DNA from: Beijerinckiaceae bacterium
GTDB lineage: Bacteria > Pseudomonadota > Alphaproteobacteria > Rhizobiales > Beijerinckiaceae
Direction: 5' to 3'
DNA: 64,000 bases
NCBI GenBank assembly: GCA_947453205.1
Contig: CANGFT010000006.1
Span: 1-64,000, forward strand
The translations under genes and the position numbers were made by a program. Every line of letters begins with the position of its first letter. Within the stretch, counting starts at the first letter, position 1. Below are positions 1-9,374 of the stretch, one piece after another. The notes under the pieces were generated by a model. It saw nothing but the letters and a program-made list of their open reading frames with translations, made no database searches and was not told the DNA's origin.

Positions 1-1
1 G

Positions 2-133
2 ACCTGGAAACGGTCATATGGATTGCGACGAATGCGATGGATGGGATTGGCTAAGGCCTCGTTGCAGATCCGCCTCACCGCTATCGCTTACAATATGAAG
101 AGAGCACAGACTATCCTCGCAGCCGCCGTATGA
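2..133 (+). pseudogene. 3' end of an IS transposase (truncated by the window edge)
   Basis: Frame starting at base 2 reads TWKRSYGLRRMRWMGLAKASLQIRLTAIAYNMKRAQTILAAAV*, resembling the C-terminus of DDE transposases (RRMRWxGLAKA...LTAIAYNMKR). Absent from the ORF track because it is cut by the edge. It may be an intact gene extending left. Confidence 0.7.
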
Positions 134-206
134 GCATCTGACGAGGGGATAACAGCCTTTGGTCGCTAAATACCCACCAAACGCCACCCTTCACCGGTAA
201 AAATCT

Positions 207-530
207 TTGAATGACGCTGGATCAACGTCAAGATTACAAAATAGCTCCTCCGCGCACAGGTCTCATTATCTCTTCAAAAGAGCGAACTACGTGAAGCCAA
301 CGTGGTTCTGTGGTGTCAAAGCACCCAACGCCAAGGGCTACGTGTCCTGCTCAACGAAAACCACAGACGAGCACCAGGCGCCCGCCTTCGCCAACGATCT
401 TTTCAACAAGACCCTTGTCGAAGCCGCGAGCGGGCAAGAGGTGAATTCAAAAAAGACAGCCCATGCTCGTCATCAGCCCCAGTCGGTGGAGTTGATCAAA
501 AACCTCCAGAGCTTTGGTGGAGCGCAATGA
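207..530 (+). pseudogene. Probable remnant of a phage-type integrase N-terminal region
   Basis: Translation contains VKAPNAKGYVSCSTKTTDEHQAPAFANDLFNKTLVEAASGQEVNSKK, resembling the N-terminal arm region of tyrosine integrases (STKTTDEhqAfaFA..LF). No catalytic domain follows. Confidence 0.45.
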
Positions 531-670
531 CGACAAACACTCAGGGGTCGGGAAAGCACAATGTATGCATAAACAATACACCTTTCGACAGAAATCACGA
601 AACGCCTTACATTGAAACGCAAAGCGAAGACATGACCGGAAATTTTTATAATGACATCATTTCCAAATTC

Positions 671-1426
671 TTATCCGGCCCTCACAGCTAAGGCGTTGGC
701 TACTACGAAATAGCCGTTCTTCGTCTGAATATAGTCCGTATAGGTCGCAACGAAACTGAATCCAAATTGAGAGATGTAATCTGATAATTGATTCAATGAG
801 CCTCCGCTTGCACCCTCTTTTAATGTAAAGTCGTTGAATTCAAATTGAATGAAATCAATATGTTTTCCTCTTAAAAGTCGTTCTGCTCCACGAACAACCG
901 AGAAGTCGTTTCCTTCTGTGTCAATCTTCAGGAAACTGATATGGTCGATCTTGTTCTGTTCGCAAAAAAGATCCAACGTAGTAGCCGAAACTGTAGCTTC
1001 GGTCGGCCTCATCCCCATCCGTTCTGGATACCTCGCATTAGGAACTAAACTGCTTATCGTGCTCCCATCGCCATATTCATAGAGCTTAACGTCAGCGGCT
1101 TTGTCTGTAAGCGCCAGTTCAAATGGATGAAATCGATTACTTTGGACGTTTTTACGAAGAATTTCAAAGGCTGGCTTGTGCGGTTCAAAAGCAAAGATGT
1201 GAGAGCTTGGAAACGACGTAAGATATTCCCGCGAAGCGGCGCCTTCATGAGCACCAACATCAAAGACGACATCAATCGGCCTGTCTAAAGACAGACTGAG
1301 TGTGTTGACGTCATTTATGGGGTCTAAGCCATACTTGATATGATCGACGCTTCGAACGCCAATCCCGAACGTTTTTCTAAGTTCTTTTTTGATTTTGCGG
1401 CGCACCGTTTTAAACATCTTATCCAA
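671..1426 (-). CDS. FkbM family methyltransferase
   Basis: VVFDVGAHEGAASREYL and SFLKIDTEGNDFSVVRGAERLL are typical FkbM SAM-methyltransferase motifs. Lower GC than its surroundings. Confidence 0.85.
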   Translation of the reverse strand: MDKMFKTVRRKIKKELRKTFGIGVRSVDHIKYGLDPINDVNTLSLSLDRPIDVVFDVGAHEGAASREYLTSFPSSHIFAFEPHKPAFEILRKNVQSNRFHPFELALTDKAADVKLYEYGDGSTISSLVPNARYPERMGMRPTEATVSATTLDLFCEQNKIDHISFLKIDTEGNDFSVVRGAERLLRGKHIDFIQFEFNDFTLKEGASGGSLNQLSDYISQFGFSFVATYTDYIQTKNGYFVVANALAVRAG

Positions 1427-1646
1427 TCCCTATTCCACCAGCCGCCGCCCCGCCTCCTCCGCCCCTTCAATGCACCGCTGAGCGGTGCTGCGATAAGAGC
1501 GGCCACCAGAAAGCTGAACATCCCTCGACGAGCCACCAACCCTTGAGACCTCCCTCGCCCAATTGGTGATTGCTGGCCGGATCCCACTATGGCTTGAAGG
1601 GCCTGTAAAGCAAAGAGCAGGATGATCTGTCGTCGCCGCTAGCGGC

Positions 1647-1689
1647 CATATCCGCCATGCGCGACGCCAAGGTGTTCTATCGCCTCCCA
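1647..1689 (-). pseudogene. Possible decayed fragment of an Omp25-like porin paralogue
   Basis: catatccgccatgcgcgacgccaaggtgttctatcgcctccca aligns with 2663-2699 of the intact omp gene. Encodes WEAIEHLGVAHGGYGR* versus WEGFHLGVHGGYAA. Confidence 0.35.
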
Positions 1690-1877
1690 AGCGCCCATCA
1701 CGCTCAAAAAATCCGACAAGACAACCGAAACGCTGCACAGGAGCCGCTAGGTAATCATTCCTTAAGGGTCGCGTCACTTTCAAGAACGGTGTGGCGCTCT
1801 TGTGCGCGACGAATCACGCAATCTCGTTTACTCTTCTGAAAAGCCGCTGGGCTGACGGCGCCGCGAGGGGTGATGAC

Positions 1878-2057
1878 ATGTACAGTGTGGTCCATAAGAG
1901 GTCGCAATCCCGGGGCGACTACTATTGCGTCTATGACGCGGGACGACTGGTGTTCCGCACATCGGATTCGCGCGCGGCCAGAGAATGGCTGAAGCGCAAT
2001 CCCGGCTATGTCGAGCCCCCGCCACGGCCTGCCGTGTGCAGGATGCGGGTGGCCTGA
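1878..2057 (+). CDS. Small hypothetical protein (59 aa)
   Basis: MYSVVHKRSQSRGDYYCVYDAGRLVFRTSDSRAAREWLKRNPGYV..., plausible compact domain with a nearby purine-rich RBS. Confidence 0.4.
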   Translation: MYSVVHKRSQSRGDYYCVYDAGRLVFRTSDSRAAREWLKRNPGYVEPPPRPAVCRMRVA

Positions 2058-2096
2058 GCCATCCGCCGACCCGGCGCAGCGCTGGCGGAAACGTCC

Positions 2097-2822
2097 CTAG
2101 AAACGATAGTTCACGCCGGCGCGGACCATATTCAGCCCCGTGGCTTCGGAGCGTCCGCGCAGGCCGTCGCCGACATGGGCGTAGAGATATTCGAGCCTGC
2201 CGCTGACATTGCGGGTCAGGGCGTACTCCGCCCCCAGACCCAGCGTCCAGCCGACATAAATCCCCGATGACTCGCCGGTCTGCGTCCCCGTGACGACGCC
2301 ATTCGTGCTGGTCACGGCCAGCGTGGAGCGTTGCAAGGCCGCGGCCACGCCGCCCGTTCCATAGATCAGCAGGTGGTCAAAGGCATAGCCGATGCGGCCG
2401 CGCAGGGTGACGACCATGTCCGTCCTGCCTTCCAGCCGCGCCTTCGCAGGCGCCGTGTCGAGCACGCCATCCGCCCCCTGGCTTCCCCGCAGGCTCGCCT
2501 TTGCGATGTCGGCCTCGACGCCGACCACCATCCCGCCGGCCTGCAAGGAATAGCCCGCCTGCAGGCCGCCAATGACGCCCGAGCCGCCCAGTTGAGCCTT
2601 GATCGCCGACCCGTCCGCATTCGCCACGGGCGACAGGTCGGCCTTGCTGGCGCCTTTCGCGGCATATCCGCCATGGACGCCAAGGTGAAAGCCCTCCCAG
2701 GTCGTGGCGGCCGGAGCCATGATCGGCGCGCTCGCGGGCGCCGGCGTCCTGCCCTGAAGGTCCGCGCCGAACGTGGCTGCGGGGGACAGGAGCAGCAAGG
2801 CGGCAGGCATCAGTCTCCTCAT
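2097..2822 (-). CDS. Outer membrane beta-barrel protein (porin/Omp25-like family)
   Basis: Signal peptide; WEGFHLGVHGGY; alternating barrel strands; terminal LEYLYAHVGDGL...RAGVNYRF ending in aromatic F. Confidence 0.85.
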   Translation of the reverse strand: MRRLMPAALLLLSPAATFGADLQGRTPAPASAPIMAPAATTWEGFHLGVHGGYAAKGASKADLSPVANADGSAIKAQLGGSGVIGGLQAGYSLQAGGMVVGVEADIAKASLRGSQGADGVLDTAPAKARLEGRTDMVVTLRGRIGYAFDHLLIYGTGGVAAALQRSTLAVTSTNGVVTGTQTGESSGIYVGWTLGLGAEYALTRNVSGRLEYLYAHVGDGLRGRSEATGLNMVRAGVNYRF

Positions 2823-2878
2823 GAAGTCCTCGCATCATTCAAACGAATCAGAGTTAACTGAAGCTTAGCTTTAAATGG

Positions 2879-2893
2879 TTAACAAATCTTTAA
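2879..2893. promoter_or_regulatory. Candidate CtrA binding site (TTAA-N7-TTAA; minus strand TTAA-N7-TTAAC)
   Basis: ggTTAAcaaatctTTAAaa between divergent omp and L,D-transpeptidase genes. Exact match to the alphaproteobacterial CtrA consensus; the minus-strand match extends to 2878. Confidence 0.55.
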
Positions 2894-3068
2894 AATAGTG
2901 ACAGGCCGCCAGCCTGCGGCCAAGGTGAAGCCAGTGTTGCCGGGTAACCACTGCTTCACCACGAATGAAGCAAAATCAGCTCTTGCGGTTGCCAAGAGCT
3001 GGGCCTTGATGAAAATAAGGTCAGGGTTCAGCCGTGTCGTCGACCCACTCTTTTCCGAGGCCATTCCC

Positions 3069-3695
3069 ATGCGTCGTCATATTCCGGCCCTCGCCGGCGT
3101 CATCGCGGGACTGATGCTCGCATCGGCCCCCGCCCTCGCCCTCTCCGTAGACGTGATCGATCTTGAGACGCGCGTTCCCGCGCCCGCGATCCAGCGCGCC
3201 GCGCCCCCGCCGGTCCAGACGCCGGCTCGCGAGAGCGCGCAGCCGCAGCAGGGCTCCATCCCGCGTCAGATCGTGGACTGGAGCGGCCAGGAGCCCGCCG
3301 GGTCCATCGTCGTCTCCACCCAGGAGCGCCGCCTCTATCTCGTCCTCGGCGATGGCAAGGCCATGCGCTATGGCGTGGGCGTGGGTCGTCCGGGCTTTGA
3401 ATGGGCGGGCGCCAAGACCATCACCAACATGCGCGAATGGCCCGACTGGACGCCGCCGCCCGAAATGCTGCGTCGCCGCCCCGACCTGCCCCGCCACATG
3501 AAGGGCGGGCCCGAAAACCCGCTGGGCGCGCGGGCCATGTATCTTGGCTCCTCGCTTTATCGCATCCATGGCTCCAACGAGCCCGACACCATCGGTCAGG
3601 CCGTCTCCTCCGGCTGCATCCGCATGACCAACGATGACGTGACCGACCTCTATACGCGCGTCAAAGTGGGCGCGATGGTCACCGTGATGCGCTGA
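3069..3695 (+). CDS. L,D-transpeptidase (ErfK/YbiS/YcfS/YnhG family)
   Basis: IVVSTQERRLYLVLGDGKAMRYGVGVGRPGFEWAG and the catalytic motif YRIHGSNEPDTIGQAVSSGCIRMTNDDVTDLY. Confidence 0.92.
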   Translation: MRRHIPALAGVIAGLMLASAPALALSVDVIDLETRVPAPAIQRAAPPPVQTPARESAQPQQGSIPRQIVDWSGQEPAGSIVVSTQERRLYLVLGDGKAMRYGVGVGRPGFEWAGAKTITNMREWPDWTPPPEMLRRRPDLPRHMKGGPENPLGARAMYLGSSLYRIHGSNEPDTIGQAVSSGCIRMTNDDVTDLYTRVKVGAMVTVMR

Positions 3696-3720
3696 GCCGC
3701 GACGAATGGAGAGGACAAAG

Positions 3721-3742
3721 CCGGGCCATGCGCCCGGTTTTT
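3721..3742 (+). terminator. Rho-independent terminator after the L,D-transpeptidase
   Basis: ccgggc-catgc-gcccgg followed by ttttt. Confidence 0.75.
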
Positions 3743-3802
3743 CATTTGACCGCCAGATCGCTTATTTCCCTGAAGGATCGGTTATTTCCAACGAAGGGTC
3801 GC

Positions 3803-4204
3803 TTATTGGCCCTTGGGGTCGCGGCTGAGGCCTCTGGCGGCAAGCTCCGCCTCATAGGCGGCCCATTTCGCCTCGCGCTTGACGGCGAGGTCATGGATCC
3901 AGGCGAAGGTGTAGATGCCCGTCGAATGGCCGTCGCTGAACAGGAGCCGCACCGCATAATTGCCGGTGGGCTGGATGTCGGTGATGGCCACATGGCGCTT
4001 GCCGAATTGCAGTTGACGCTGGGACGGGGAGTGGCCCTGAACCTCGGCGCTCGGGCTCTCGACCCGCAGATATTCCGCGCTGAGCGTGTGCCGCTCCCCA
4101 TCGTCGAAGGCGATGGTGAGCGCGCGCCCGCCCTCGGACAGACGAAGTTCGGTGGGCCAAGGCGTTTGAGCGGGCGACGCGGCTGGCGATGAGGCGTTGG
4201 TCAA
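3803..4204 (-). CDS. DUF971 domain-containing protein
   Basis: LRLSEGGRALTIAFDDGERHTLSAEYLRVESPSAEVQGH...VAITDIQPTGNYAVRLLFSDGHSTGIYTFAWIHDLA. Confidence 0.85.
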   Translation of the reverse strand: MTNASSPAASPAQTPWPTELRLSEGGRALTIAFDDGERHTLSAEYLRVESPSAEVQGHSPSQRQLQFGKRHVAITDIQPTGNYAVRLLFSDGHSTGIYTFAWIHDLAVKREAKWAAYEAELAARGLSRDPKGQ

Positions 4205-4261
4205 GGTGAGCTCCCTTTGACCAAGCTATAAGCCCTTCGCGCCCTCGCCGGAAGGGCGCCG

Positions 4262-4591
4262 TCAGCGCGGGGCGGGTTTCGCCAGCTTCGCCATCCGGCG
4301 CGGCGGGAGCGGCGGCTCCCGTCCCGGCGTTTTCTGGACCGCGCGGAGGGCCGCCTTGGCGAAACGGCGCTTGTGACGCAGCACCTGCGGGGCGGGCTGG
4401 GCCTGCGCGGGGGCCGCGAATGGACCTTGCTGGGGCGCTGCGGCCACGGACAGGGGCGCTGGCGCGGCTGGGGGGCTTTGCGGCGCAGGTGCTTGTTGCG
4501 CCGGATTGGCGGGCGGCGCCTCCGCCCTCGAATAGCGGATCAATCCCGAGACCAGAAAGGCTGCAAGGAAGAGAAACGCGAAAAAGCGCAT
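4262..4591 (-). CDS. Small Pro/Ala-rich membrane-anchored hypothetical protein
   Basis: [33 protein letters not shown]..., N-terminal hydrophobic segment then a low-complexity tail. Start chosen inside ORF 4262..5011. Confidence 0.5.
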   Translation of the reverse strand: MRFFAFLFLAAFLVSGLIRYSRAEAPPANPAQQAPAPQSPPAAPAPLSVAAAPQQGPFAAPAQAQPAPQVLRHKRRFAKAALRAVQKTPGREPPLPPRRMAKLAKPAPR

Positions 4592-4714
4592 GATCCGGGT
4601 CCGCCGAGGGCTATGAACACTGAGACTGGACAACCAATCCGCCCTGCTGCGGTTCCCGCCCTTTTCTTGGGCGCGCGCAGCGCATACATTGCCGCTCAGG
4701 AGGTCGCATCGTCC

Positions 4715-5749
4715 ATGAACATCCCCGTCAAGACCGCGCAGCCCGTGGGTGGCCAGCCGCTCGTCGATCCTTTCGGCCGGGCGATCACCTATATTCGCGT
4801 GTCCGTGACGGATCGCTGCGATTTCCGCTGCGTCTACTGCATGTCCGAAGACATGACCTTCCTGCCCAAGCAGGATCTGCTGTCCCTGGAGGAGCTGGAC
4901 CGGCTCTGCACGGCCTTCGTGACGCGCGGCACGCGCAAGATCCGCATCACCGGCGGCGAGCCGCTGGTGCGCCGGGGCATCATGACCCTGTTCCGCTCGC
5001 TGTCGCGGCATCTGGCCTCAGGCGCGCTTGAGGAGGTCACGGTCACCACCAATGGCTCGCAGCTCGCGCGCCATGCGCAGGAGCTCGCGGACTGCGGCGT
5101 CAAACGCATCAACGTCTCCCTCGACACGCTCGATCCCGATAAATTCAAGGCCGTCACCCGCTGGGGCGATCTGTCGAAAGTGCTTGAGGGGATCGACGCC
5201 GCGCAGCAGGCGGGGCTCGCCATCAAGATCAATGCGGTCGCCCTGAAGGGCGTCAATGACGACGAGATTCCGCAACTGATCGAATGGGCGCACGGGCGCG
5301 GCATGGACATGACCTTCATCGAAGTCATGCCGCTTGGCGATGTGGAGGCTGCGCGCGTCGATCAGTACTGGCCTTTGACGCAACTGCGCGCCAGCCTGCT
5401 GGACCGCTACACGCTCGAAGACATCGACTACCAGACCGGCGGCCCGGCGCGTTATGTGCGCGTGAAGGAGACGGGCGGGCGCGTCGGCTTCATCACGCCG
5501 CTGACCCACAATTTCTGCGAGGGCTGCAACCGCGTGCGCATCACCTGCACCGGCACGCTCTACATGTGCCTGGGGCAGGAAGACGCCGCCGACCTGCGCA
5601 CGCCGCTGCGGGCCTCGCCCACCAACGAGGCGCTCGACGCAGTGATCGAGGCCGCCATCGCCCGCAAGCCCAAGGGCCACGATTTCGTCATCGACCGCAC
5701 GACGCGCCAGCCTGCCGTGGGCCGGCATATGAGCGTTACGGGGGGTTAG
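4715..5749 (+). CDS. moaA: GTP 3',8-cyclase MoaA (radical SAM, molybdenum cofactor biosynthesis)
   Basis: [19 protein letters not shown] (CxxxCxxC), [12 protein letters not shown], second cluster [21 protein letters not shown]. Confidence 0.96.
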   Translation: MNIPVKTAQPVGGQPLVDPFGRAITYIRVSVTDRCDFRCVYCMSEDMTFLPKQDLLSLEELDRLCTAFVTRGTRKIRITGGEPLVRRGIMTLFRSLSRHLASGALEEVTVTTNGSQLARHAQELADCGVKRINVSLDTLDPDKFKAVTRWGDLSKVLEGIDAAQQAGLAIKINAVALKGVNDDEIPQLIEWAHGRGMDMTFIEVMPLGDVEAARVDQYWPLTQLRASLLDRYTLEDIDYQTGGPARYVRVKETGGRVGFITPLTHNFCEGCNRVRITCTGTLYMCLGQEDAADLRTPLRASPTNEALDAVIEAAIARKPKGHDFVIDRTTRQPAVGRHMSVTGG

Positions 5750-5794
5750 GCATTCGGCAGTCGGCAGTCGTGTTTCATGATGCCGACTGCCTAA
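5746..5794. terminator. Bidirectional inverted repeat between convergent moaA and hydrolase genes
   Basis: TTAGGCA[ttcggc]AGTCGGCA ... TGCCGACTGCCTAA. Both TAG stop codons lie within the arms. Confidence 0.6.
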
Positions 5795-6861
5795 CGCCCA
5801 ATCCCCTCCAGCCACGCCCGCGCCACCTCGGCGATCTCCGCATTGTTCTTCTCGAGCATGAGCATATGCCCGTTGCCGTGGATGCCGAGATCCTTGAGCC
5901 GGACATAGGTCGTGTTCATGACGCCGGCCTGCCTGAGATAGCGCACGGTGCAATGGTCATAAGGCGCGTGATAGGAAGCCTCCGCCTCCACCACCAGCAC
6001 GGGAATGTCCTGCAAATGGGCGAGCTTGCGCGCGGGCTCGGCCTGCTCCCAGCAGCGCACGCGATCCGGCGCGTCGGGCCGCTCCTGCCGCACGAAGCGC
6101 AGGTCTTGCGGCGAAGACAGCGGGGGATCGTAGGTCAGCGGCGGCGCGGTCAGGCCATAGGGCTTGGCGAAGGGGCCGTCCTCGAACCAGTCCGGCGGGC
6201 CCTTGGTCACATTGTCGAAGACCGGAGGCCCGGAGGGCTCCATGGCGACGATGGCCTTCACAAGCTCGGGGCGCGCATCGGCGACCAGCCAGCCGAAGGT
6301 TCCAGATTGCGAATGGGTGAAGAGGATCGCAGGGCCGATCCTGTCGAGCAGGGCCGCGCCCGCATCGCGGTTGAGCTCCTGCTGACGGGGGAAGCTCGCC
6401 AGCGAGGGAAAGTTCTGCGCAAAGAACTGATCGAAGACGGGGTCGCCCTCCACGCCCTCGCCGGGCCACTGCGTATGCAGCTCCGCCTGCGGCCAGAGCT
6501 TGTAGCGTTCAGGCGCCGTGAACTGCTGCTGGACGCGGGCGACCGAATGGCGCGATTGCTCGCCTGTTTCGCGCAGATGCGGAGATCGCGCGCGCGAGGG
6601 CTGATCGAGCACATAGACCGCATAGCCCGCGCGCAGGAAGAACTGCCGCCAGCCTTCGCGGCCGTCAGGCGTGCCCGTATAATTGAGCCCGCTCTGCCCG
6701 CCGCCCGAGAACATGACGATGGGCAGCGGCTTGGCGCGCTGCGCGGGGATCTGGAACTCGACATACATCTGGCCCGCGAGGAAGCGCCCGTCAGCGTGCT
6801 CCTCATAATGGCCGCCGACGAAGAAATAGCCCTGCTCGGCGATGCTGATGGGATCAGCCAT
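5791..6861 (-). CDS. Alpha/beta hydrolase (esterase-like)
   Basis: Oxyanion region PIVMFSGGGQSGLNY; nucleophile region ILFTHSQSGTFGWLVAD; C-terminal GNGHMLMLEKNN. Confidence 0.75.
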   Translation of the reverse strand: MADPISIAEQGYFFVGGHYEEHADGRFLAGQMYVEFQIPAQRAKPLPIVMFSGGGQSGLNYTGTPDGREGWRQFFLRAGYAVYVLDQPSRARSPHLRETGEQSRHSVARVQQQFTAPERYKLWPQAELHTQWPGEGVEGDPVFDQFFAQNFPSLASFPRQQELNRDAGAALLDRIGPAILFTHSQSGTFGWLVADARPELVKAIVAMEPSGPPVFDNVTKGPPDWFEDGPFAKPYGLTAPPLTYDPPLSSPQDLRFVRQERPDAPDRVRCWEQAEPARKLAHLQDIPVLVVEAEASYHAPYDHCTVRYLRQAGVMNTTYVRLKDLGIHGNGHMLMLEKNNAEIAEVARAWLEGIGR

Positions 6862-6929
6862 GGTTTCCTGCCCCGCTTGATTGACGCTGCGGAGCCTAGC
6901 CTGATTTGCGCCGACGCGAAACGACCCGC

Positions 6930-8045
6930 TCAGCCCTTGGCCCGCTGGCGGATGATGAAGTTGTCATAGGGATATTCGGCCACCTGCCACCAGACATATT
7001 GCTCGTTGCGGAAGCGCATGTAGGCGTCATGCACGCGCTGGAAAGTCGGATCGGCGGCGCTGGCGTCGCGGAATTCGGCGATGGAGGCCTGCCAGCAGGC
7101 TTCGAGAATGTCCTGCGGAAAGGCGCGCAGCTTCGCCCCCGCCTCGACAAGCCTGCGCACGGCGACCGGATTGAGCGTGTCATAGCGGGCGAGCACATCG
7201 GCGTTGGCGAGTTCGGCGGCGGCGCGCACCACGCTCTGGTAGCCCTTCGGCAGGGCGCTCCACTTGGCCAGATCAAAGGCGAGATGGATGGCCATGCTGC
7301 CCTGCCACCAGCCGGGATAATAATACCAGGGCGCGACACGCGTGAGCGACAGCTTCTCGTCATCGACCGGCGAGACCCAGCCGGCTGCGTCGAGCGCGCC
7401 GCTTTCAAAGGCGCCGACGATCTGCGCGCGCGACGCGGCGGTGGGGATCACGCCAAGCCGCGTGAGCATCTTTCCCGCAAGGCCGGAAACCCTGAACCTG
7501 AGGCCGCGCAGGTCTGCGACAGAGCGCAGCTCGTTGCGGAACCAGCCGCCCATCTGGCAGCCGGTGTTGCCCGCAGGCAAGGCGAAGAGTCCGTGGTCGA
7601 CGAGCAGTTCATTCACAAGATCGGTTCCGCCGCCGTAACGGAAGAAGGCGTTCTGCTCGCGCGCGTTCATGCCGAAGGGCACGCCGGTGGCGAAGACGAG
7701 CGCGGGCTGCATGCCCCAGTGGTAGAAAAGCGCCGTCTGTGCGCAATCGGCCTTGCCGCTCTTCACGGCGTCAAGGGCTTGCAGCGGGGGAACGATCTCG
7801 CCCGCCGGATGCAGCTCGATGATGAACCGTCCATCGGTCATCTCGCGCACGGCCTGCGCGAAGGTCTGGGCGCCCGACCAGATGGTGTCGAGCGTGGTGG
7901 GAAAGCTTGATGTGAGCCGCCATGTCACGCTCGGCGCGCTCTGGGCCACCGCAGGGGCCGCAAAGGCGCCCCCCGCCCCGGCCAAACCGACGCCAGTCAG
8001 AAAATCACGACGTTTCATGCCCGCTCCTCGCCTGCCCGGGATCAC
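6930..8045 (-). CDS. TRAP transporter substrate-binding protein (DctP family, Tat signal)
   Basis: MKRRDFLTGVGLAGAGGAFAAPAVAQ; WRLTSSFPTTLDTIWSGAQTFAQAVREMTDGRFIIELHPAGEI; YYYPGWWQG. Confidence 0.88.
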   Translation of the reverse strand: MIPGRRGAGMKRRDFLTGVGLAGAGGAFAAPAVAQSAPSVTWRLTSSFPTTLDTIWSGAQTFAQAVREMTDGRFIIELHPAGEIVPPLQALDAVKSGKADCAQTALFYHWGMQPALVFATGVPFGMNAREQNAFFRYGGGTDLVNELLVDHGLFALPAGNTGCQMGGWFRNELRSVADLRGLRFRVSGLAGKMLTRLGVIPTAASRAQIVGAFESGALDAAGWVSPVDDEKLSLTRVAPWYYYPGWWQGSMAIHLAFDLAKWSALPKGYQSVVRAAAELANADVLARYDTLNPVAVRRLVEAGAKLRAFPQDILEACWQASIAEFRDASAADPTFQRVHDAYMRFRNEQYVWWQVAEYPYDNFIIRQRAKG

Positions 8046-8098
8046 GATCCCATGCGCCTGCGACGAAGATATGGAGCGGCGGTGCGTCGATTAGAAGT

Positions 8099-9229
8099 TC
8101 ATTCGATGACTATCTTCGGGAACGCCCGCAGCGCGCCGCCTTCCTCAAGGCCATGCATCACCGATCGCGCGATGGACTTGTAGATCTCGGCATGGGCGCC
8201 TTGCGGATCGACGGCGACCACAGGCCTGCCAGCATCGGAATTTTCACGAATGGTCATATGCAGCGGCACTTCCCCGAGGAAGGGAACGCTGAGCCGCTCC
8301 GCCTCATGGCGCGCGCCGCCATGGGCGAAGACATCCGAGCGTCCCCCGCAATGCGGACAGAGGAAATAGCTCATGTTCTCCAGCACGCCGAGAATGGGAA
8401 TGTTCACCTTCTTGAACATGGCCACCGCGCGGCGCGCATCGATCAGGGCGAGATCCTGCGGCGTCGAGACGATGACGGCGCCCGCCAGCGGCACGGTCTG
8501 GGCCATGGTGAGCTGGGCGTCGCCGGTGCCCGGCGGCATGTCGACGACGAGGCAGTCGAGCTCGCCCCAGGAGACGTCGCGCATCATCTGGGTCAGCGCG
8601 GACTGAACCATGGGGCCGCGCCAAATCATCGCGACGTCTTCATCGACGAGGAAGCCGATGGACATGACCTTGATCCCATAGGCCTCCATGGGCTTGATGA
8701 CCTTGCCGTCCGACTCCGGCTTGCCGCGCAGGCCGAAGAGGCGCGGCATGGAGGGGCCGTAGATGTCCGCGTCGAGCACGCCGACCCGCCAGCCAAGCGC
8801 CGCCAGAGCCAGGGCCAGATTGGCTGACGTGGTGGACTTGCCGACGCCGCCTTTGCCCGAGGCGACCGCGATGATGCGCTTCACGCCGGGAATGGCCGTC
8901 TGGCGACCGGCCGCCTGCGCCTTGGGGCCGGGGGCTGCGGGCGCAGCGGGGGCGGCGGGGGCGGCGGGAGCGCTTTGGCCCGCCGGGCGTTCGGACGTCA
9001 GGGTGACGCTGACGGCGGTGACGCCGGGCAGGCCCTTGACCACCGTCTCCGCCGTGCGGCGCATCGCCTCCATGGCCATGGATTTGGCAGGGTCGATGGC
9101 CAGAGACAGATAGACCTTGCCCCCGACTGTCGTGAGGCCCGCGATGGCGCCCGATTGCGGCAGCGGCGTCTGGCCATCCGGGCCGGGGACGCGGGCGAGA
9201 GCGGACAAAACATCTTTTTCGGTGATCAT
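8099..9229 (-). CDS. Mrp/NBP35/ApbC family iron-sulfur cluster carrier ATPase
   Basis: VASGKGGVGKSTTSANLALALA deviant Walker A; DADIYGPSMPRLFG; MPPGTGDAQLT; CPHCGG. N-terminal DUF59-like region MITEKDVLSALARVPGPD. Start placed at 9229 rather than 9508. Confidence 0.93.
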   Translation of the reverse strand: MITEKDVLSALARVPGPDGQTPLPQSGAIAGLTTVGGKVYLSLAIDPAKSMAMEAMRRTAETVVKGLPGVTAVSVTLTSERPAGQSAPAAPAAPAAPAAPGPKAQAAGRQTAIPGVKRIIAVASGKGGVGKSTTSANLALALAALGWRVGVLDADIYGPSMPRLFGLRGKPESDGKVIKPMEAYGIKVMSIGFLVDEDVAMIWRGPMVQSALTQMMRDVSWGELDCLVVDMPPGTGDAQLTMAQTVPLAGAVIVSTPQDLALIDARRAVAMFKKVNIPILGVLENMSYFLCPHCGGRSDVFAHGGARHEAERLSVPFLGEVPLHMTIRENSDAGRPVVAVDPQGAHAEIYKSIARSVMHGLEEGGALRAFPKIVIE

Positions 9230-9374
9230 GGGTGTCCTCAACAGGGTGAATAAGCGATAACAGCGCCATGGAGGCCGGGTCAACGAACGGCGTGGACAAT
9301 TGCTGACGTTCAGCCTGCGTTCAGCCACAAAGGACTGATTTACGGTCGGTGACGTTACTCTCATCTGGTGCCGC

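Noticed and set aside
5284-6969. 561-aa plus-strand ORF spanning moaA 3' end and antisense of the hydrolase
   Set aside because: Crosses two convergent well-supported genes out of frame; no recognisable domain.
8935-8985. GGCGGCGGG-like microsatellite in the mrp gene
   Set aside because: It only encodes a short AAP(AAP)n linker between the DUF59-like and ATPase domains; ordinary flexible linker.
9292-9374. Search for tRNA, rRNA or CRISPR in intergenic gaps
   Set aside because: No cloverleaf with T-loop GTTCRANNC and acceptor pairing, no rRNA-like conserved segments and no spaced direct repeats were recognised by eye. tRNAscan-SE/CRISPR tools would be needed to be certain.
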